Source: Hypoxylon rubiginosum (Eukaryota; Ascomycota; Sordariomycetes; Xylariales; Hypoxylaceae). From it: a stretch of DNA of 64,000 nt. The notes beneath the pieces were generated by a model. That model searched no databases and was not told the origin of the DNA. It was given only the letters and a program-made list of their open reading frames with translations. The stretch is from the NCBI GenBank assembly GCA_902806565.1, contig CADCXA010000025.1, positions 496,001-560,000 of the forward strand, read 5' to 3'. Of this stretch, positions 24,169-34,569 are shown piece by piece. Each line of letters opens with the position of its first letter. Position 1 is the first letter of the stretch. The position numbers and the translations under genes are program-made.

Positions 24169-25057
24169 TTAAAATGCATTCGTCGGATATCTCATAGTCA
24201 ACTCACTACCTACCTAGGTAGGTAGGTACATATCTAGGTAATTTATACAACCATTACCTGTTAGACGTTGAACAACCCGAGTTACCTCTCATTTTTTCTG
24301 AGTTGAACGTCATACAAAGATAATTTGGTTAGTGCACTCAACGCTGTAAAGTCTACCTCCTGCTCAGAAACTCAACTATCTTATTAAGTAGGTGCTGTGT
24401 TGTGCCATCTGCCGCAACACAGATAAGAAGGTGTAGAATCAATGACGTTGCTGCATACCTAATAAGATATCGAATTTAACCCAAGTACATAATTACATAT
24501 CACCAAGTACCTAAATCTACCTAGGTACCTAGGTAGGTACCTAAGCTATCGTCTTAGCATCAAATGATATTAATGATAGCCCCTACTGCCAGGGTCAGCC
24601 CTTACCACCCGGGTAGAATTACAGGCCCCTTTGTCCTGGCCTCTTATACATTATACCCGGAGATTGGTGGCCTTGGACTACTCTCAATACGACAATAAAT
24701 AGGAGGAAAGTACATATAGCGCATCTAATTCGTTAGGAAAGCATAGCAGGATGTTGAAGCACAGCCATTTACCTACTCCGACCTATTCCAAGTCACCTAC
24801 ACTCTCTTTTCAAAGCCTCCTCTCTTACAGTTCTTTGGTTCCAGTTTGTTCCATGTCTTTGCATCCTTTACGCATCGCCAGCCCTCTTCTTTAATCATTT
24901 CGCTTTGCAATGATAAGCATCGTGGCCATTGGCACACTCTTTTTGTCATCTTCTATTCCCAATTGATACTCGTCACGTCTTGCGGAGCTCATCGGCCATT
25001 TTCAAGACTCTACGACTATTCAATTACTGGTCTAAGCAGGATAACTTACTCCTTTAA
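24169..25057. other. Intergenic region between A2 and B2
   Basis: Contains two strong palindromic stretches of the acctaggtaggt type (about 24208-24238 and 24508-24545). The frame open at 24846-25106 has a hydrophobic stretch (HTLFVIFYSQLILV) that may be the decayed signal-peptide region of B2, now in another reading frame. A short ATG frame at 24910-24966 (18 codons) is also hydrophobic but ends in a stop. Confidence 0.45.
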
Positions 25058-25690
25058 CTTTGCCCCTGGCCGACACTGGGCCTCAATGGCATCACAACCA
25101 GCGTAACCACTCCAGCGAGGCGACAAATGCTGGAAATCGTTTACAATACGATAGCCAGAAACCGTGGGTCACAATGCAAACCACTAAAGGATGATGTGGT
25201 GTGCGAAAAAATGGACTGGTTTGCGAAAAGGGAAATTAGAGACGACGAGACATGGGATAAAGTCCTAACAAGACTTGTATCCTATCAAGTCATCAAACAA
25301 TATCTTCCTGAAGAGTCGAATGATGCTGCTTTCGCCACTGTTCTGGACACGATACGAGGGGTGAACCAGATCATTGCCGAACCTGGATCTCTTATTAGGG
25401 ATAACGGAAGGATTTTGGACGCCCTTGATATCATACTTAATGATATCTGCGGCGGAACTCAATCCAGCAAAGTAGATGGGCGACTTCAAGAGATGGTCGA
25501 TCTCATTCAAGCCGGCCTCCTTACACAGCCGTCACCTTACACCGAACGGAAACTCGAGACCTTCCTCGACGACGCTATGCCTTTATCGAGCACACCAACA
25601 TACCTACCGTACCCATTAGCCAAGAACGAAAGAAGCCTCATCTCCAAGAACCGCCAACAAAACAACGAGAACCATGCCGACAGGAGATGA
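25058..25690 (+). pseudogene. Family B, copy 2 (B2): 5'-truncated or frame-disrupted paralog
   Basis: Open frame homologous to B1 from a WP word (about 25067) through the central helical region (RNRG, PLKDDVV, DETWDKVLTRLV, VLDTIRGVNQIIA, PGSLI, RLQEMVD) to about 25520. An ATG at 25127 would give 187 aa, but it falls inside the conserved domain, and homology continues upstream of it to 25067. A TAA at 25055-25057 closes the frame. No signal peptide is in frame; a hydrophobic stretch in a different frame upstream looks like its remnant. After the helical region the sequence diverges completely from B1 and loses the Cys-rich tail. I read B2 as a decaying paralog; an upstream exon joined by an unrecognised intron is the alternative. 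Confidence 0.55.
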
Positions 25691-25839
25691 TGGTCATAAC
25701 CAGAACGCTACATGCACACCGTGGATTGAAGTCCTAGTCGCTCAAGGAAGCAGTCGTCTACCACAGGTTAGATTGGTTCACCAAAGGGGGGGTTGGGGGC
25801 GACGAGACGTGGAATAAGGTGTCAACGGGGCTCGTCTAG
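25669..25839 (+). pseudogene. Family B, copy 3 (B3): relic fragment
   Basis: A third partial copy of family B overlapping the 3' end of the B2 frame in another register. Reading 25669-25839 gives a stretch that follows the start of the B helical domain: EMM, a RGLK word, then SLKEAVV, DWFTK and GDETWNKV in the order and spacing of B1 (MME, RGLK, PLKDKV, ERFTK, GDETWNKV). It is interrupted by a TAG at 25735-25737 and ends with a TAG at 25837-25839, after which homology stops. This is a dead fragment, closer to B1 than to B2 at RGLK and GDETWNK. Confidence 0.65.
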
Positions 25840-26469
25840 TCAGCAGTCGATGGGCTACCTCGTATACAAGTAACACCTTGTAGTTAAGTCTATAGCCATA
25901 GCACTCGGGTAATAACGTCGTTTGTTTCCGCGCCCTTCGGTTCTGCATCGTGACAGTAGCGTGGTATGACTCCGAGGCTGTTACTTGCTGGTGAAACGTT
26001 ACACAACCAGTAAACCCTTCAACCCTTCAACCCCTAAATGACCCAATGCAATGGGTTGATCCGCTAGAGATTCACGGGAAACAGTTGAATCTTACCTGCT
26101 GCGAAGCGCTTAAGTAGTATAACAAATAGTTATCCCGACTACTTGTGAACAGTCAAGAGACTAGATTCACCGCAGGCCACGTATGTCGCAATTCGACGGA
26201 CATGTTACAGCGATGCGATGAAACATATCTAGACACAGCTCTAGGGCAACTGATCGTAATCCAGAGAAACTGATATATACTATGAATCATAAATCAGTAC
26301 ATATGTCGATAGCTAGCGCTTGTTATCACGAAGTTGCATAGGGACATGCGCTGACGGCCCCTTAGCGATCCATCGGCACCAACCAACCGACTCCCTCCCT
26401 CCCTTCTACCTCTAGCAGTAGATAATCCGACATCCCTCCCTCCCAACCAACCGAACCGAACCTAACTCT
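25840..26469. other. Intergenic region
   Basis: No gene seen. The right end (26395-26470) is a pyrimidine-rich simple-sequence region with ccctccct and ccaaccaaccgaaccgaacc units, probably in the 3' flank of TYR1. Confidence 0.5.
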
Positions 26470-28351
26470 CTAACTCCTAGTACTCTCAAGCACAGCCTTA
26501 ACCATGGCATTTCCAACCTCGATCGCGCCGGGGAACCTAGGCTCGAAGAACCTCTGCGTGACGACGAAGCGGTCCCGCCAGGTCTCGAAGTGGCCGAGCC
26601 CGACGCACTCGGCCCAGCCGCGCGCGGCGAACGTGAACTCGAGGTCGTCGCTGCGGAACGTGTTGTCGTCGACGGCGATCCGCAGGGCCTCGTCCAGCCG
26701 CGCCGGGTCCCGGAACAGGTGCTCCGTCACGCCGAGCCATAAGCGGAACAGCGGCGTGCTGCAGATCATGTGGTCGTACGGCACCGTCCCCAGCGCGCTC
26801 CAGCAGTCCACCATCGCCAGCAGGCTGAGGTGGTTGTTGGGCAGCGGCCTGCTGCCGCCCTCCCGGCTCCTCGGCTCTGTCCCCCCGAGGCTGAACTGGT
26901 CCAGGACCTCGTCCTCGAGCAGCGGCTTGTCGGCCCACTTGGGCCGGTCCTCCTTCCCGAACACGCGCTCCTTGGCGCCGAGGACGCGCGCCCGGAGCTC
27001 GTCGAGGTGGCCGCCGAGCATCAGCTTGTAGAGCTCGGTGACGCTCTTGGCGTACTGGTCGATCTGCTTGCGGGCCTCGGGGTTGAGGATGGCGAGGCCG
27101 GCGTAGACGTGCCACTTCTGGCTGTAGATGCGCATCGTCAGGTTGATCTTGACGTTCTCGATCCCGCCCACGTACCGCGCGCCCTCCCACGGGAACTGCT
27201 TCATGGAATGCCACGCCTTGCCCATGCTGAGGAAGGCCGCGTGCGTCACCGCCTGCGTGTCCGCCGTGATCCGGTCGTGCTCGTGCGCCGTCAGGTAGAC
27301 GAACTTTGAGTGTAGGCATTCCAAGACGGTCTTGACTTTGTCCAGCGACTGTTGCGAGGCGCGGTGCTTGATGATTACCTAGACTATTGTGAGTACCGAA
27401 GTAGACGTGTAGATGGGAATGGCGTGGATAATACCAGTGGCTGGTCCCTCGTATCAACTTTAGGGCCATGAAGAGAGTGGCAGGAGACGATATCCGCGTC
27501 CTCCGGAAGGTGGGTCTCGAATGCTTTAATCTCGGGGTCTTTACATGATGTCTGTCCGCCGACGATGGCGCCGAGTTTGGTAGCTGCGCATGCTTAGTAT
27601 TCGTACCTCAATGGAGACAAGGCGTTAGGTCATCGTACAAGGGCCATATTCGGCAACAACACGGTCAATGGCAGCAGCCTCTACACTGTAAATGATATAA
27701 TCGCTTGCGCGGGACACGAGATGGCCATTTCGGAGGATTTGTATATTGTTCTAGATACCTCTCAGCATGGATCCCTTCCGAGGATAGATAACTACAAATA
27801 TGTACCATGCTCGCAAATTCTTCACGCAACTTCTCATATTGATCCTCCTTGTCACAGGCCTTGATCCTGTCGTAGCAGACGGTTAGTATCTCCCAGTGTT
27901 CCTCGCGCGATCATCGAACAAGAGCCTGCATATCGCATGGTTAGCATGCTACATCAAGTGACAGGTATCAAACGAGATGTGATAGTGTAGAAATGCTTCA
28001 GACAAGAAATAAAAAGGTAGCTGAGAAGTTACATCATGGAAAGCGAACGACCGCGCCGGGAGCCAGAATGGCCGATCCGACAAGCCGAGGGCAATGCTCG
28101 AGCCAAATGCACTCAAGTCATCATTTGCGGAGGGTTTGGTGTTGGATTGGAAAGGTTTGACTCACCGAGTAGATTGCGCGAGGCTCGGACGCATTGCGAC
28201 GAAGTGGTTTCAAGCAGTGTCGACAACGTTCTTACCTCCAGCCGGCAGCGCTAAGCCTGCGCGCATACATCTTCCCCATATCGCCCATACCAATGATGCC
28301 GACGACAAAATTCTCCATGTCGGGAGGCCCAGAACCATCGACTTCCGCCAT
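26470..28351 (-). CDS. TYR1: Prephenate dehydrogenase (NADP+), tyrosine biosynthesis
   Basis: Converts prephenate to 4-hydroxyphenylpyruvate in the tyrosine branch of the aromatic pathway. Five exons on the minus strand, 28351-28236, 27866-27806, 27750-27639, 27583-27435 and 27378-26470, join in phase to 448 aa, close to the ~450 aa of yeast Tyr1. The first intron is long (about 370 bases); the others are about 55 bases. The N-terminus carries the NADP-binding GIIGMGDMG motif (~18-26). The middle has SxKLGAIVGGQTS and SCHSLHGP, typical of fungal Tyr1, and the C-terminal helical domain has MICSTPLFRLWLG. The region 26500-27300 is GC-rich. The gene is divergent from ATS1, with 405 bases between the two starts. 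Confidence 0.92.
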
Positions 28352-28756
28352 GACTGCTGAAAGACTTCCCTACCACAATTGACTGTGTAGAGTAAATCAA
28401 GAACAAGGAACAATCACATTCTTGAGAGCACCTGCGGCTATCACCCACTCGAGTCTGAATGAAGCAGGACGAGAATGTGTCTTCGAGTTTGGGAATGGCT
28501 TGGAGTATGGAAAGGAAAGAAAAAATTAGTTTGCGAGCCCGAGCTGCAAAAGATATGGAAAATTTTGGTGGAGCATAAGCTGGGGCTTGGTGGGGCAGCT
28601 AAGTCCGGAACAATACGAAAGCCGTGAGTTGTGACTAGTGACTAAGAGCTGACTAATGACTTAGCCACGTCCCATCTTGAAAGTCAGAACAGCATAGGCT
28701 GTCTAGAATCCCTTGTGCATGGATCAAACCGGCTTGTTTGCTATCGGTAATTAAAA
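28352..28756. promoter_or_regulatory. Divergent promoter region TYR1/ATS1
   Basis: The 405 bases between the divergent start codons must hold both promoters. I see no clear TATA box on either side; the part near ATS1 is A/G-rich. Shared control is possible but not shown. Confidence 0.4.
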
Positions 28757-29890
28757 ATGAACGGACTGTTTGCACTTGGTTCCAACGGATCAGGCCAGCT
28801 CGGCATAGGCCACAAGGAAGACGTCTCGGTCCCCAAGCAGGTCGAGTTCCTAGGCGAAGCTCCCGAGGAGGAAATCGTGCAGATCGCAGCCGGAGGAAAC
28901 CACACCATAATTCTGACGGAGGCGGGAAGAGCCTACTGGGCTGGCGATGCGTCGAGCGGTGCCTGCGGGGTCGTGGACGACAGTACGGGAAAAGGGGAAG
29001 CAGAAGCGACCAAGTTCCGCGAGCTAGTCCTATCCACGTCGGAACGCCTCGGCCCCGTCGCCCACGTAGCCTGCACGTGGGACTCGTCCGTCTTCGCGCT
29101 CGAGGACGGAAACGGCAAGGCTACGCAGGTCTACACGTGCGGGACCGCCGATACGCAAGCGGCGAGCGCGGACTCAGATCCAACGGGAAAGACCCCAGTC
29201 CTACTTAGTGGGTTTCCTCCGCCCGAGACGGAAGTTACCGGCCTCGCTGCTGGTTTCCGACACGTAGTCGCCGTGCTGGACAACGGGGACGTGTACGGCT
29301 GGGGAAACGGCCGGAAGGGCCAGCTGGGGGAGACGGATGATGCAGATGACTCGAAAGGCGTGATACGGCATCCTCGAAAGATTGGCGGAGTTGGGTTTAA
29401 GGTGGCTAAGGCTGTCTGCTGCCAATACTCAACGTGTCTCATTGGCGATCCAGGAGATGGCCGGATACTCGTTCTCGGGGCAGATAAATGGGGCCTGAAA
29501 AGCGCTTCGCCGGCCGAGGTGCCGAATTGGAGCATGATAAGCGCAAGCTGGGGTGGTGTTTACATTCTACAACGGAGCGGCGCCCTCATCGCGTGGGGTC
29601 GGGACGACCACGGCCAGCTGCCGCCCCTGGGTCTCCCAGATTTGGAAAGTGTTGCTGCCGGGAGCGAGCATGTTCTGGCTCTGACTGAAGATGGTGATGT
29701 GCTGTCTTGGGGTTGGGGTGAACACGGAAATTGCGGACCACACACCGAAAAGTTCGGAGACGTCAAGGGCCGTTGGAACGTACTTGCGTCGTTGAAGCAT
29801 TTGCCAGAGGGATCTAAGATAACAGCTATCGCGGCCGGGTGCGCTACGAGTTGGATATACATTGCAATAGAAGATGGGCTTTTGCTTTGA
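28757..29890 (+). CDS. ATS1: RCC1-repeat protein, Ats1-like
   Basis: Single-exon ORF of 377 aa consisting of RCC1-type beta-propeller blades from the first residue (MNGLFALGSNGSGQLGIG) to near the end (VLSWGWGEHGNCG). The repeated G-x-x-x-G-Q-L-G and AAG-x-x-H words are plain at several points. Yeast Ats1 (333 aa) is the closest match in size and start; it binds Kti11/Dph3 and works in diphthamide synthesis and tRNA wobble-uridine modification. Assignment as Ats1 rather than another RCC1 protein rests on length, the absence of extra domains and the N-terminal GSNxxGQLGxGH word. Convergent with RAD9 downstream, with 125 bases between the stops. Confidence 0.75.
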   Translation: MNGLFALGSNGSGQLGIGHKEDVSVPKQVEFLGEAPEEEIVQIAAGGNHTIILTEAGRAYWAGDASSGACGVVDDSTGKGEAEATKFRELVLSTSERLGPVAHVACTWDSSVFALEDGNGKATQVYTCGTADTQAASADSDPTGKTPVLLSGFPPPETEVTGLAAGFRHVVAVLDNGDVYGWGNGRKGQLGETDDADDSKGVIRHPRKIGGVGFKVAKAVCCQYSTCLIGDPGDGRILVLGADKWGLKSASPAEVPNWSMISASWGGVYILQRSGALIAWGRDDHGQLPPLGLPDLESVAAGSEHVLALTEDGDVLSWGWGEHGNCGPHTEKFGDVKGRWNVLASLKHLPEGSKITAIAAGCATSWIYIAIEDGLLL

Positions 29891-30015
29891 TGCCAATAAA
29901 CCGCCGCCTGGATTCCCCTGCAATTCTTAATTCGTAGTAGAATCTCGACTGTCACACGCAGTTATCAGATGCGGTGTTAAAGCAGTCTTGTTTTTGACAC
30001 ACTCATTCCAGCCCC

Positions 30016-31601
30016 TTACTCGCCGAACAGCCCAAATCTACGAACTTGTGAGAGCCGCTGTGTTGGTTCGAAGTCGGGTGGTTTATCCGGCGCGGTCGTA
30101 TCATCAGTTCTCTTTTCCTCAGTGTTCTGGTTCGCCATTATTGTCCTCATGCTCATATTCATTACCGGTGGATGCTGCATCATATTAGCCGTCAGTCTAC
30201 AAACACCTGGGATGAAGAGGACATTTACTTGATCTCCGCTTACATCCCATCCGACGCGGGTATTCTCCTCATCTTCCTCTTCGTTGACGTTTACCGGATC
30301 CCACTGGTGTTCGTCGTCCTGGGCTACAAAGAGCGACTCGGATTCGAATGTGGCCGGAGGCGGTCGCTGAGAAGGACGACTTATGGAAGGTCTGAGAGAA
30401 GGCACCGGGTCGGGTCGTGGTGCCGGCGGCGGCTGAGGAGGGGCTAGTTGAGGAGCCGGCGTAGGCGCATGTGAAGTAGCTCTACTAGTAGCAGCTTCAA
30501 GTTGTGGTGGTTTCGGTCCTTTGGCACTGCCGCGAGTTCTCTTGGCCTTCTGGCCAGGTGCCCCCCTTTCGCCGACCGTCATCAGAAGAAACTCGCATTT
30601 GACCCCATCACCGTCGTATTTAAGCTGCATCGGCTTGGAGGGCATCGAGTAGTATGCTGATATTTGGCTACCGAGAATACCTGCGTGCAAGACGATGGCT
30701 CGGAAGTCTTTGACGCTGATGACAATGTGTAGTTTATCCTCGTCGACGACGAACTCTTCAAACTCGTCTCGTTCAACGGCAACGGAGGTGTGGAGAGGCT
30801 TTTTCAAGACCTCGTCGCCGTTTTTCACCTTCTCAGTAAAGCAAGTAAGGTTGACGGTCTCGTCATCCTCGGTGTGAATATCGAGGTATTCTATGCCGGG
30901 ACCGAAATGGTCCATGAGCTGGCGTAAGGTGCGAGATGGAATGGACCAATGGTTCGTCGCTTGCTCCTTGTCGAATTTGGCATGAACTGGCGGACTGACT
31001 TCGAAAGGCAGCTTGTATTTCGTCGTGATGCCTACATTTTCATTAGCGACGAAGAGAAAAGTGCCAAGGATGGTTTACCATTTCGAAATACGATTTTGGT
31101 AATGAACCGGCTGGTCTTTCCGGGCTCGTCGACTATTGCGACGTCGCAGCGGTCGATCGTAGTGTCTTTCTCCCTCTCGTGTGAGGTATCGCCACTTCTG
31201 ACTCTAAAAATAGACAACAGGGCCTAGAAGTATTCATGTAAGAGCTGGTAGAGGGGAAATGTGCCTAGATAAACGGATGACGTACCCGGCTATATAGCTT
31301 GCAATAGAACTTGTCACGGTATTGAGCTGTGCCTTCAAAATGGTACTTGGAGAAGAAGCGGTTGGTTGCAAATGAGAAGGATGCGTATGCCGACTTGGAA
31401 AGGTTCAATGTCGTGAAGATGAGCTAGGCCCGAGGATCTTAGCGGCTGTCTAAAATGTCATACTATGCCAAAGATGATTAACTCTACCCTATCCTGTTTG
31501 GCCTCGAGCGTGACGTCGTCGCTGAATTTACCGAGGCACGCCAATCCATCTCTTAAGGCGTTGACGCCTTCCTCGCTTAGGGTAAAGTTGAGTACGGCCA
31601 T
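30016..31601 (-). CDS. rad9: DNA-damage checkpoint clamp subunit Rad9
   Basis: Subunit of the 9-1-1 (Rad9-Rad1-Hus1) PCNA-like clamp loaded at DNA damage. Exons 31601-31488, 31423-31286, 31223-31079 and 31031-30016 (minus strand) join in phase to 470 aa. The start MAVLNFTLSEEG and words such as FATNRFFSKY, GKTSRFI, HWSIPSRTLRQL and DHFGPGIEYLDIH are those of the filamentous-fungal Rad9 family. Roughly the first 270 residues form the two PCNA-like lobes. The C-terminal ~200 residues are Pro-rich and disordered, then acidic (EEEDEEN), ending in a conserved-looking RRFGLFGE; this is the tail that in other organisms is phosphorylated and binds the TopBP1/Rad4 homolog. The third intron (47 bases) is the shortest in the window. 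Confidence 0.92.
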
Positions 31602-32354
31602 AGTTCCTCAGAGGGTCGATTTTGGGTCTCTTATAGTTGCATGTTCTTTGAAAAGGTAGTCGATATAATATGACGACTTGCGATTGTGATGGGCTCCGTT
31701 TAGGTTGCCCGCATGCTTCGGCAAATTCGTTTGGATCTCTGACTGTTTATGTTTGAATCACGACTCTCTCAATGAGATTCAATAAATATTCAGCCCATGG
31801 TATCAAATAGACTTGCAAGTTCTGAGACCAAGTTATCCTGTTAGCTGGGCCAATCCTCGGATCTATTGCCCTTCAGCCTTCAGCCTTCAGTCTTCAGTCT
31901 TCAGTCTTCAGTCTTCAGCCTTCAGTCTGGTAAGATGTTATGAGTAACAAGTAACAGGGGTCTCGGTCCCGAGATCCATTAAAAAAAAAGTCGCGTCAAG
32001 CTTTATCGGGCGCGTCGCGGGGTACGTGTAACTACAGTGCGATTAGTGCTCGCTTAGTCACCACTTCATGTCTCATCTTGAATCTTCTACGGCGATCTCT
32101 GAGTAAGGGTACATATATGGACTGAAGCTGCACTGTGTGGACCTGATAGTAGCTCCGTTCCCAGGTGAGAGCTTCACCTAAATCTTAAAACTTGCCCTGG
32201 AGGTATCGTGTTCTTGACCGATACAAAAGAAATTTACGACTGAGTCCGCCTCTTCACCTCAATCGATTATCAATTATATAAATATTCTATTTTAATACCT
32301 ACGGTGCTTTTAATATCCAACAGCTAAGAAAATTTAATTTCTGATTCCTTGAAA
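31602..32354. other. Divergent intergenic region RAD9/F-box gene
   Basis: Contains a perfect tandem array of a 7-base unit at 31871-31926 and otherwise no visible feature. It separates the divergent starts of RAD9 and the F-box/LRR-like gene by about 750 bases. Confidence 0.5.
31871..31926 (+). repeat. Heptanucleotide tandem repeat, 8 copies
   Basis: Eight head-to-tail copies of CTTCAGY (the last base is C in copies 1, 2 and 7, T in the others), without indels. Minisatellite-like. Lies in a divergent promoter region, about 430 bases upstream of the F-box gene start. Confidence 0.9.
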
Positions 32355-34278
32355 ATGGCTTCGGAACCTCTTCCCCAGGAGATCATCCTATTATTATGCG
32401 AGGAGCTCGCCGCGCGTCGTGACTTTGATACCCTCTTCCAATGCTCCCTTGCCAGCCGGAGAGTTGCTAGGATTGCATTAGAAAAGCTTTACAGGTAAGT
32501 GATATTGTTTTATATTCTAGGAATTACCCCAACCGACACCCAGTTCGGCACCCAGGCAGCTAACAAGCTCGATTCACAAAGCATCCAAGACTTCTCTCTT
32601 GTGAGCACCGGCGAAACTCATAATGGTCTCAAATGGTCTCGACTGTGGAGGTCTATCATTCTCTCTAGTACTGGCAGTGCGACTGCCTACCCCTATTGCG
32701 TCTATGTCCGCCTTTTGTCGTTTGGGAATTTCGAAGAATGCCTTTACGACATGTTGCGGGATCCGGGCCTTCGAGATTCTTTCTTTGAAGGCCCCATGCA
32801 ACAATTACTAGGCCTGCAAAACCCAATCGGGGTACTACAACTAACACCACGAGATCGTAAGGCCATCATGGTGAAATGCGCCGACTCCATCACAGCCTAC
32901 ATCAAGAGATTCGCAGACGAAACGGAAACTACCGCAGCTTTAGCACATCTAGAGGGAGTCTACTTTCCTCACGATCTACTACCCAACTGGATCTCCCGGC
33001 TAGGTAATCTGACGTCTCTGCGCATTCGAGACGGATCAGTCCTCGGCGTCGAAGCTGCGAAAGCCATTTCCGAATGCTGTCCTCACTTTGTCGACTTAAC
33101 CTGCTACTACTGGTATGTCTTTACCAATTTCACTCTGGCAGCATCTATTCGTAAATGATTTATTGATGGCTAACAAGTTCATAGTATGTGAAAATATCTG
33201 CTATTTCGATGTGCAACCTTTCCCTCTCTTGGATAATTAACTGCCACAAGGTAAAGTCTCCGGGTCTGCGATAAATTCTAACGGGGTAATAGATCATAGC
33301 TCCAATGCAGATGAAGATTTGGCCGCATTCTTTCAGACACTACGCCCGAATAGTCTCCAGTCGTTCGAGATTATCAGCCAGAATGGGATCGGAGAACAAG
33401 CCTTGACGGCGCTGAACGCACACGCAACGTCTCTGCGGAGCCTAATTCTTGGGAGCCTGCCCCCGCAGGGGATAATGGCCTTGAGCTCGTTGGCGAGCTG
33501 CACTGCTCTGGAAGTGCTCTCCATCGAAAATGACGCCCACAACCTAAGATCCATGGCGGACATGGAAGAGGTCCTCAGGGAAGTCTCGGCTTGGATCAGC
33601 AGCTGCAAATCACTCCGACACCTAAGCTTTTACCATTTCTTGAGCATCCTGCCCGTGGTCAAAGATGTTTTAGGCGCTCCAGATATCCGCCTCCAGTCAC
33701 TGTCTATTGTGGATTTCTTGTATCATGATCCCGGCGAAGCCACCTGGGTCGCGCTCGGCACGCAGGACCGCCTCGAATCATTAACTATCGGTCTACACAA
33801 TAGATCGATAGACGGCTTCTCCGTTCGTCAAGGTAGCTTATTGGCAGATTCGATCCTTAAGCTAAAGAGTCTTACCACCCTAAACCTGATAATGGCATCC
33901 ATAGACTTGTCCACAGTACAACACCTCCCCGAAGCGTTGCCTAACCTGGTAGAGTTTAGCTTCAGCGGGGACAATGTAGACGACTCGATACTAGGCCCTC
34001 TAAGCAATCTTCCCCAGCTCAAGCTACTCTCCATTAATGCCCCATCCTCCTTCAGTTACTCGGGCCTCTTCGATTTCGTCCAGAAGCTAGCTGCTACACC
34101 GGATCGGGAGGGAATCAGGATTGACATTCTGAACCAGCACGGCTACCCGTTTGATCAAGAAGAGAACGATATACTGCGGGACTTCATGGCGGATGAACTA
34201 AAGGGGCGGATCGACATTACGTATACAAACCATCCAGACGACCTTCACGAGGAGGATTTCACGGACTTTTCGGACTAG
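32355..34278 (+). CDS. F-box/LRR-like protein
   Basis: Exons 32355-32494, 32582-33112 and 33300-34278 join in phase to 549 aa. The N-terminus (PLPQEIILLLCEEL followed by LFQCSLASRRVARIALEKLY) has the pattern of an F-box-like helical motif, which binds Skp1 in SCF ubiquitin ligases. The rest contains leucine-rich repeats (LTSLRIRDGS, SLRSLILG, TLNLIMASIDLS, PQLKLLSINAP), a usual substrate-binding part. The acidic C-terminus ends in EEDFTDFSD. The first intron has a good branch site (GCTAAC). The second is 187 bases, long for this window; an apparent second acceptor at 33184 would put the frame into a stop, so I keep the longer intron. Substrate unknown. Confidence 0.75.
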
Positions 34279-34569
34279 AGTCCTTCGAGATGATTGTTGG
34301 GGGAGTTTATGTTGGATGCGTACACATGTGGAAGTGTAGAGCGTGTCTGGTTATTTAAGACTGCCAGGCTGGTTTGCTTTATACTGAAGACTTAAAAATG
34401 TATTTTTTTGAAGAGACAAATTTGTCCCGTCCTACCCTGAGAATTGAAACCGAAACGCCTTCCATGCCGATTCTTCTTTTCCATACCAACGCCCCCCCCC
34501 CCCCTCTTTTTTCCCACTTCAACCAAGGACCCAGTGGTACTCATTACTTCTGCTGCTGCTCTTGTTGCT
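34279..34569. other. Convergent 3' region
   Basis: Short convergent spacer between the F-box gene and the hypothetical gene; contains a run of 13 C near 34492-34504. Nothing else seen. Confidence 0.5.

Noticed and set aside
26537..27469. 310-aa minus-strand ORF and 179-aa plus-strand ORF over the last TYR1 exon
   Set aside because: Low-complexity shadow translations of a GC-rich exon; TYR1 explains the region.
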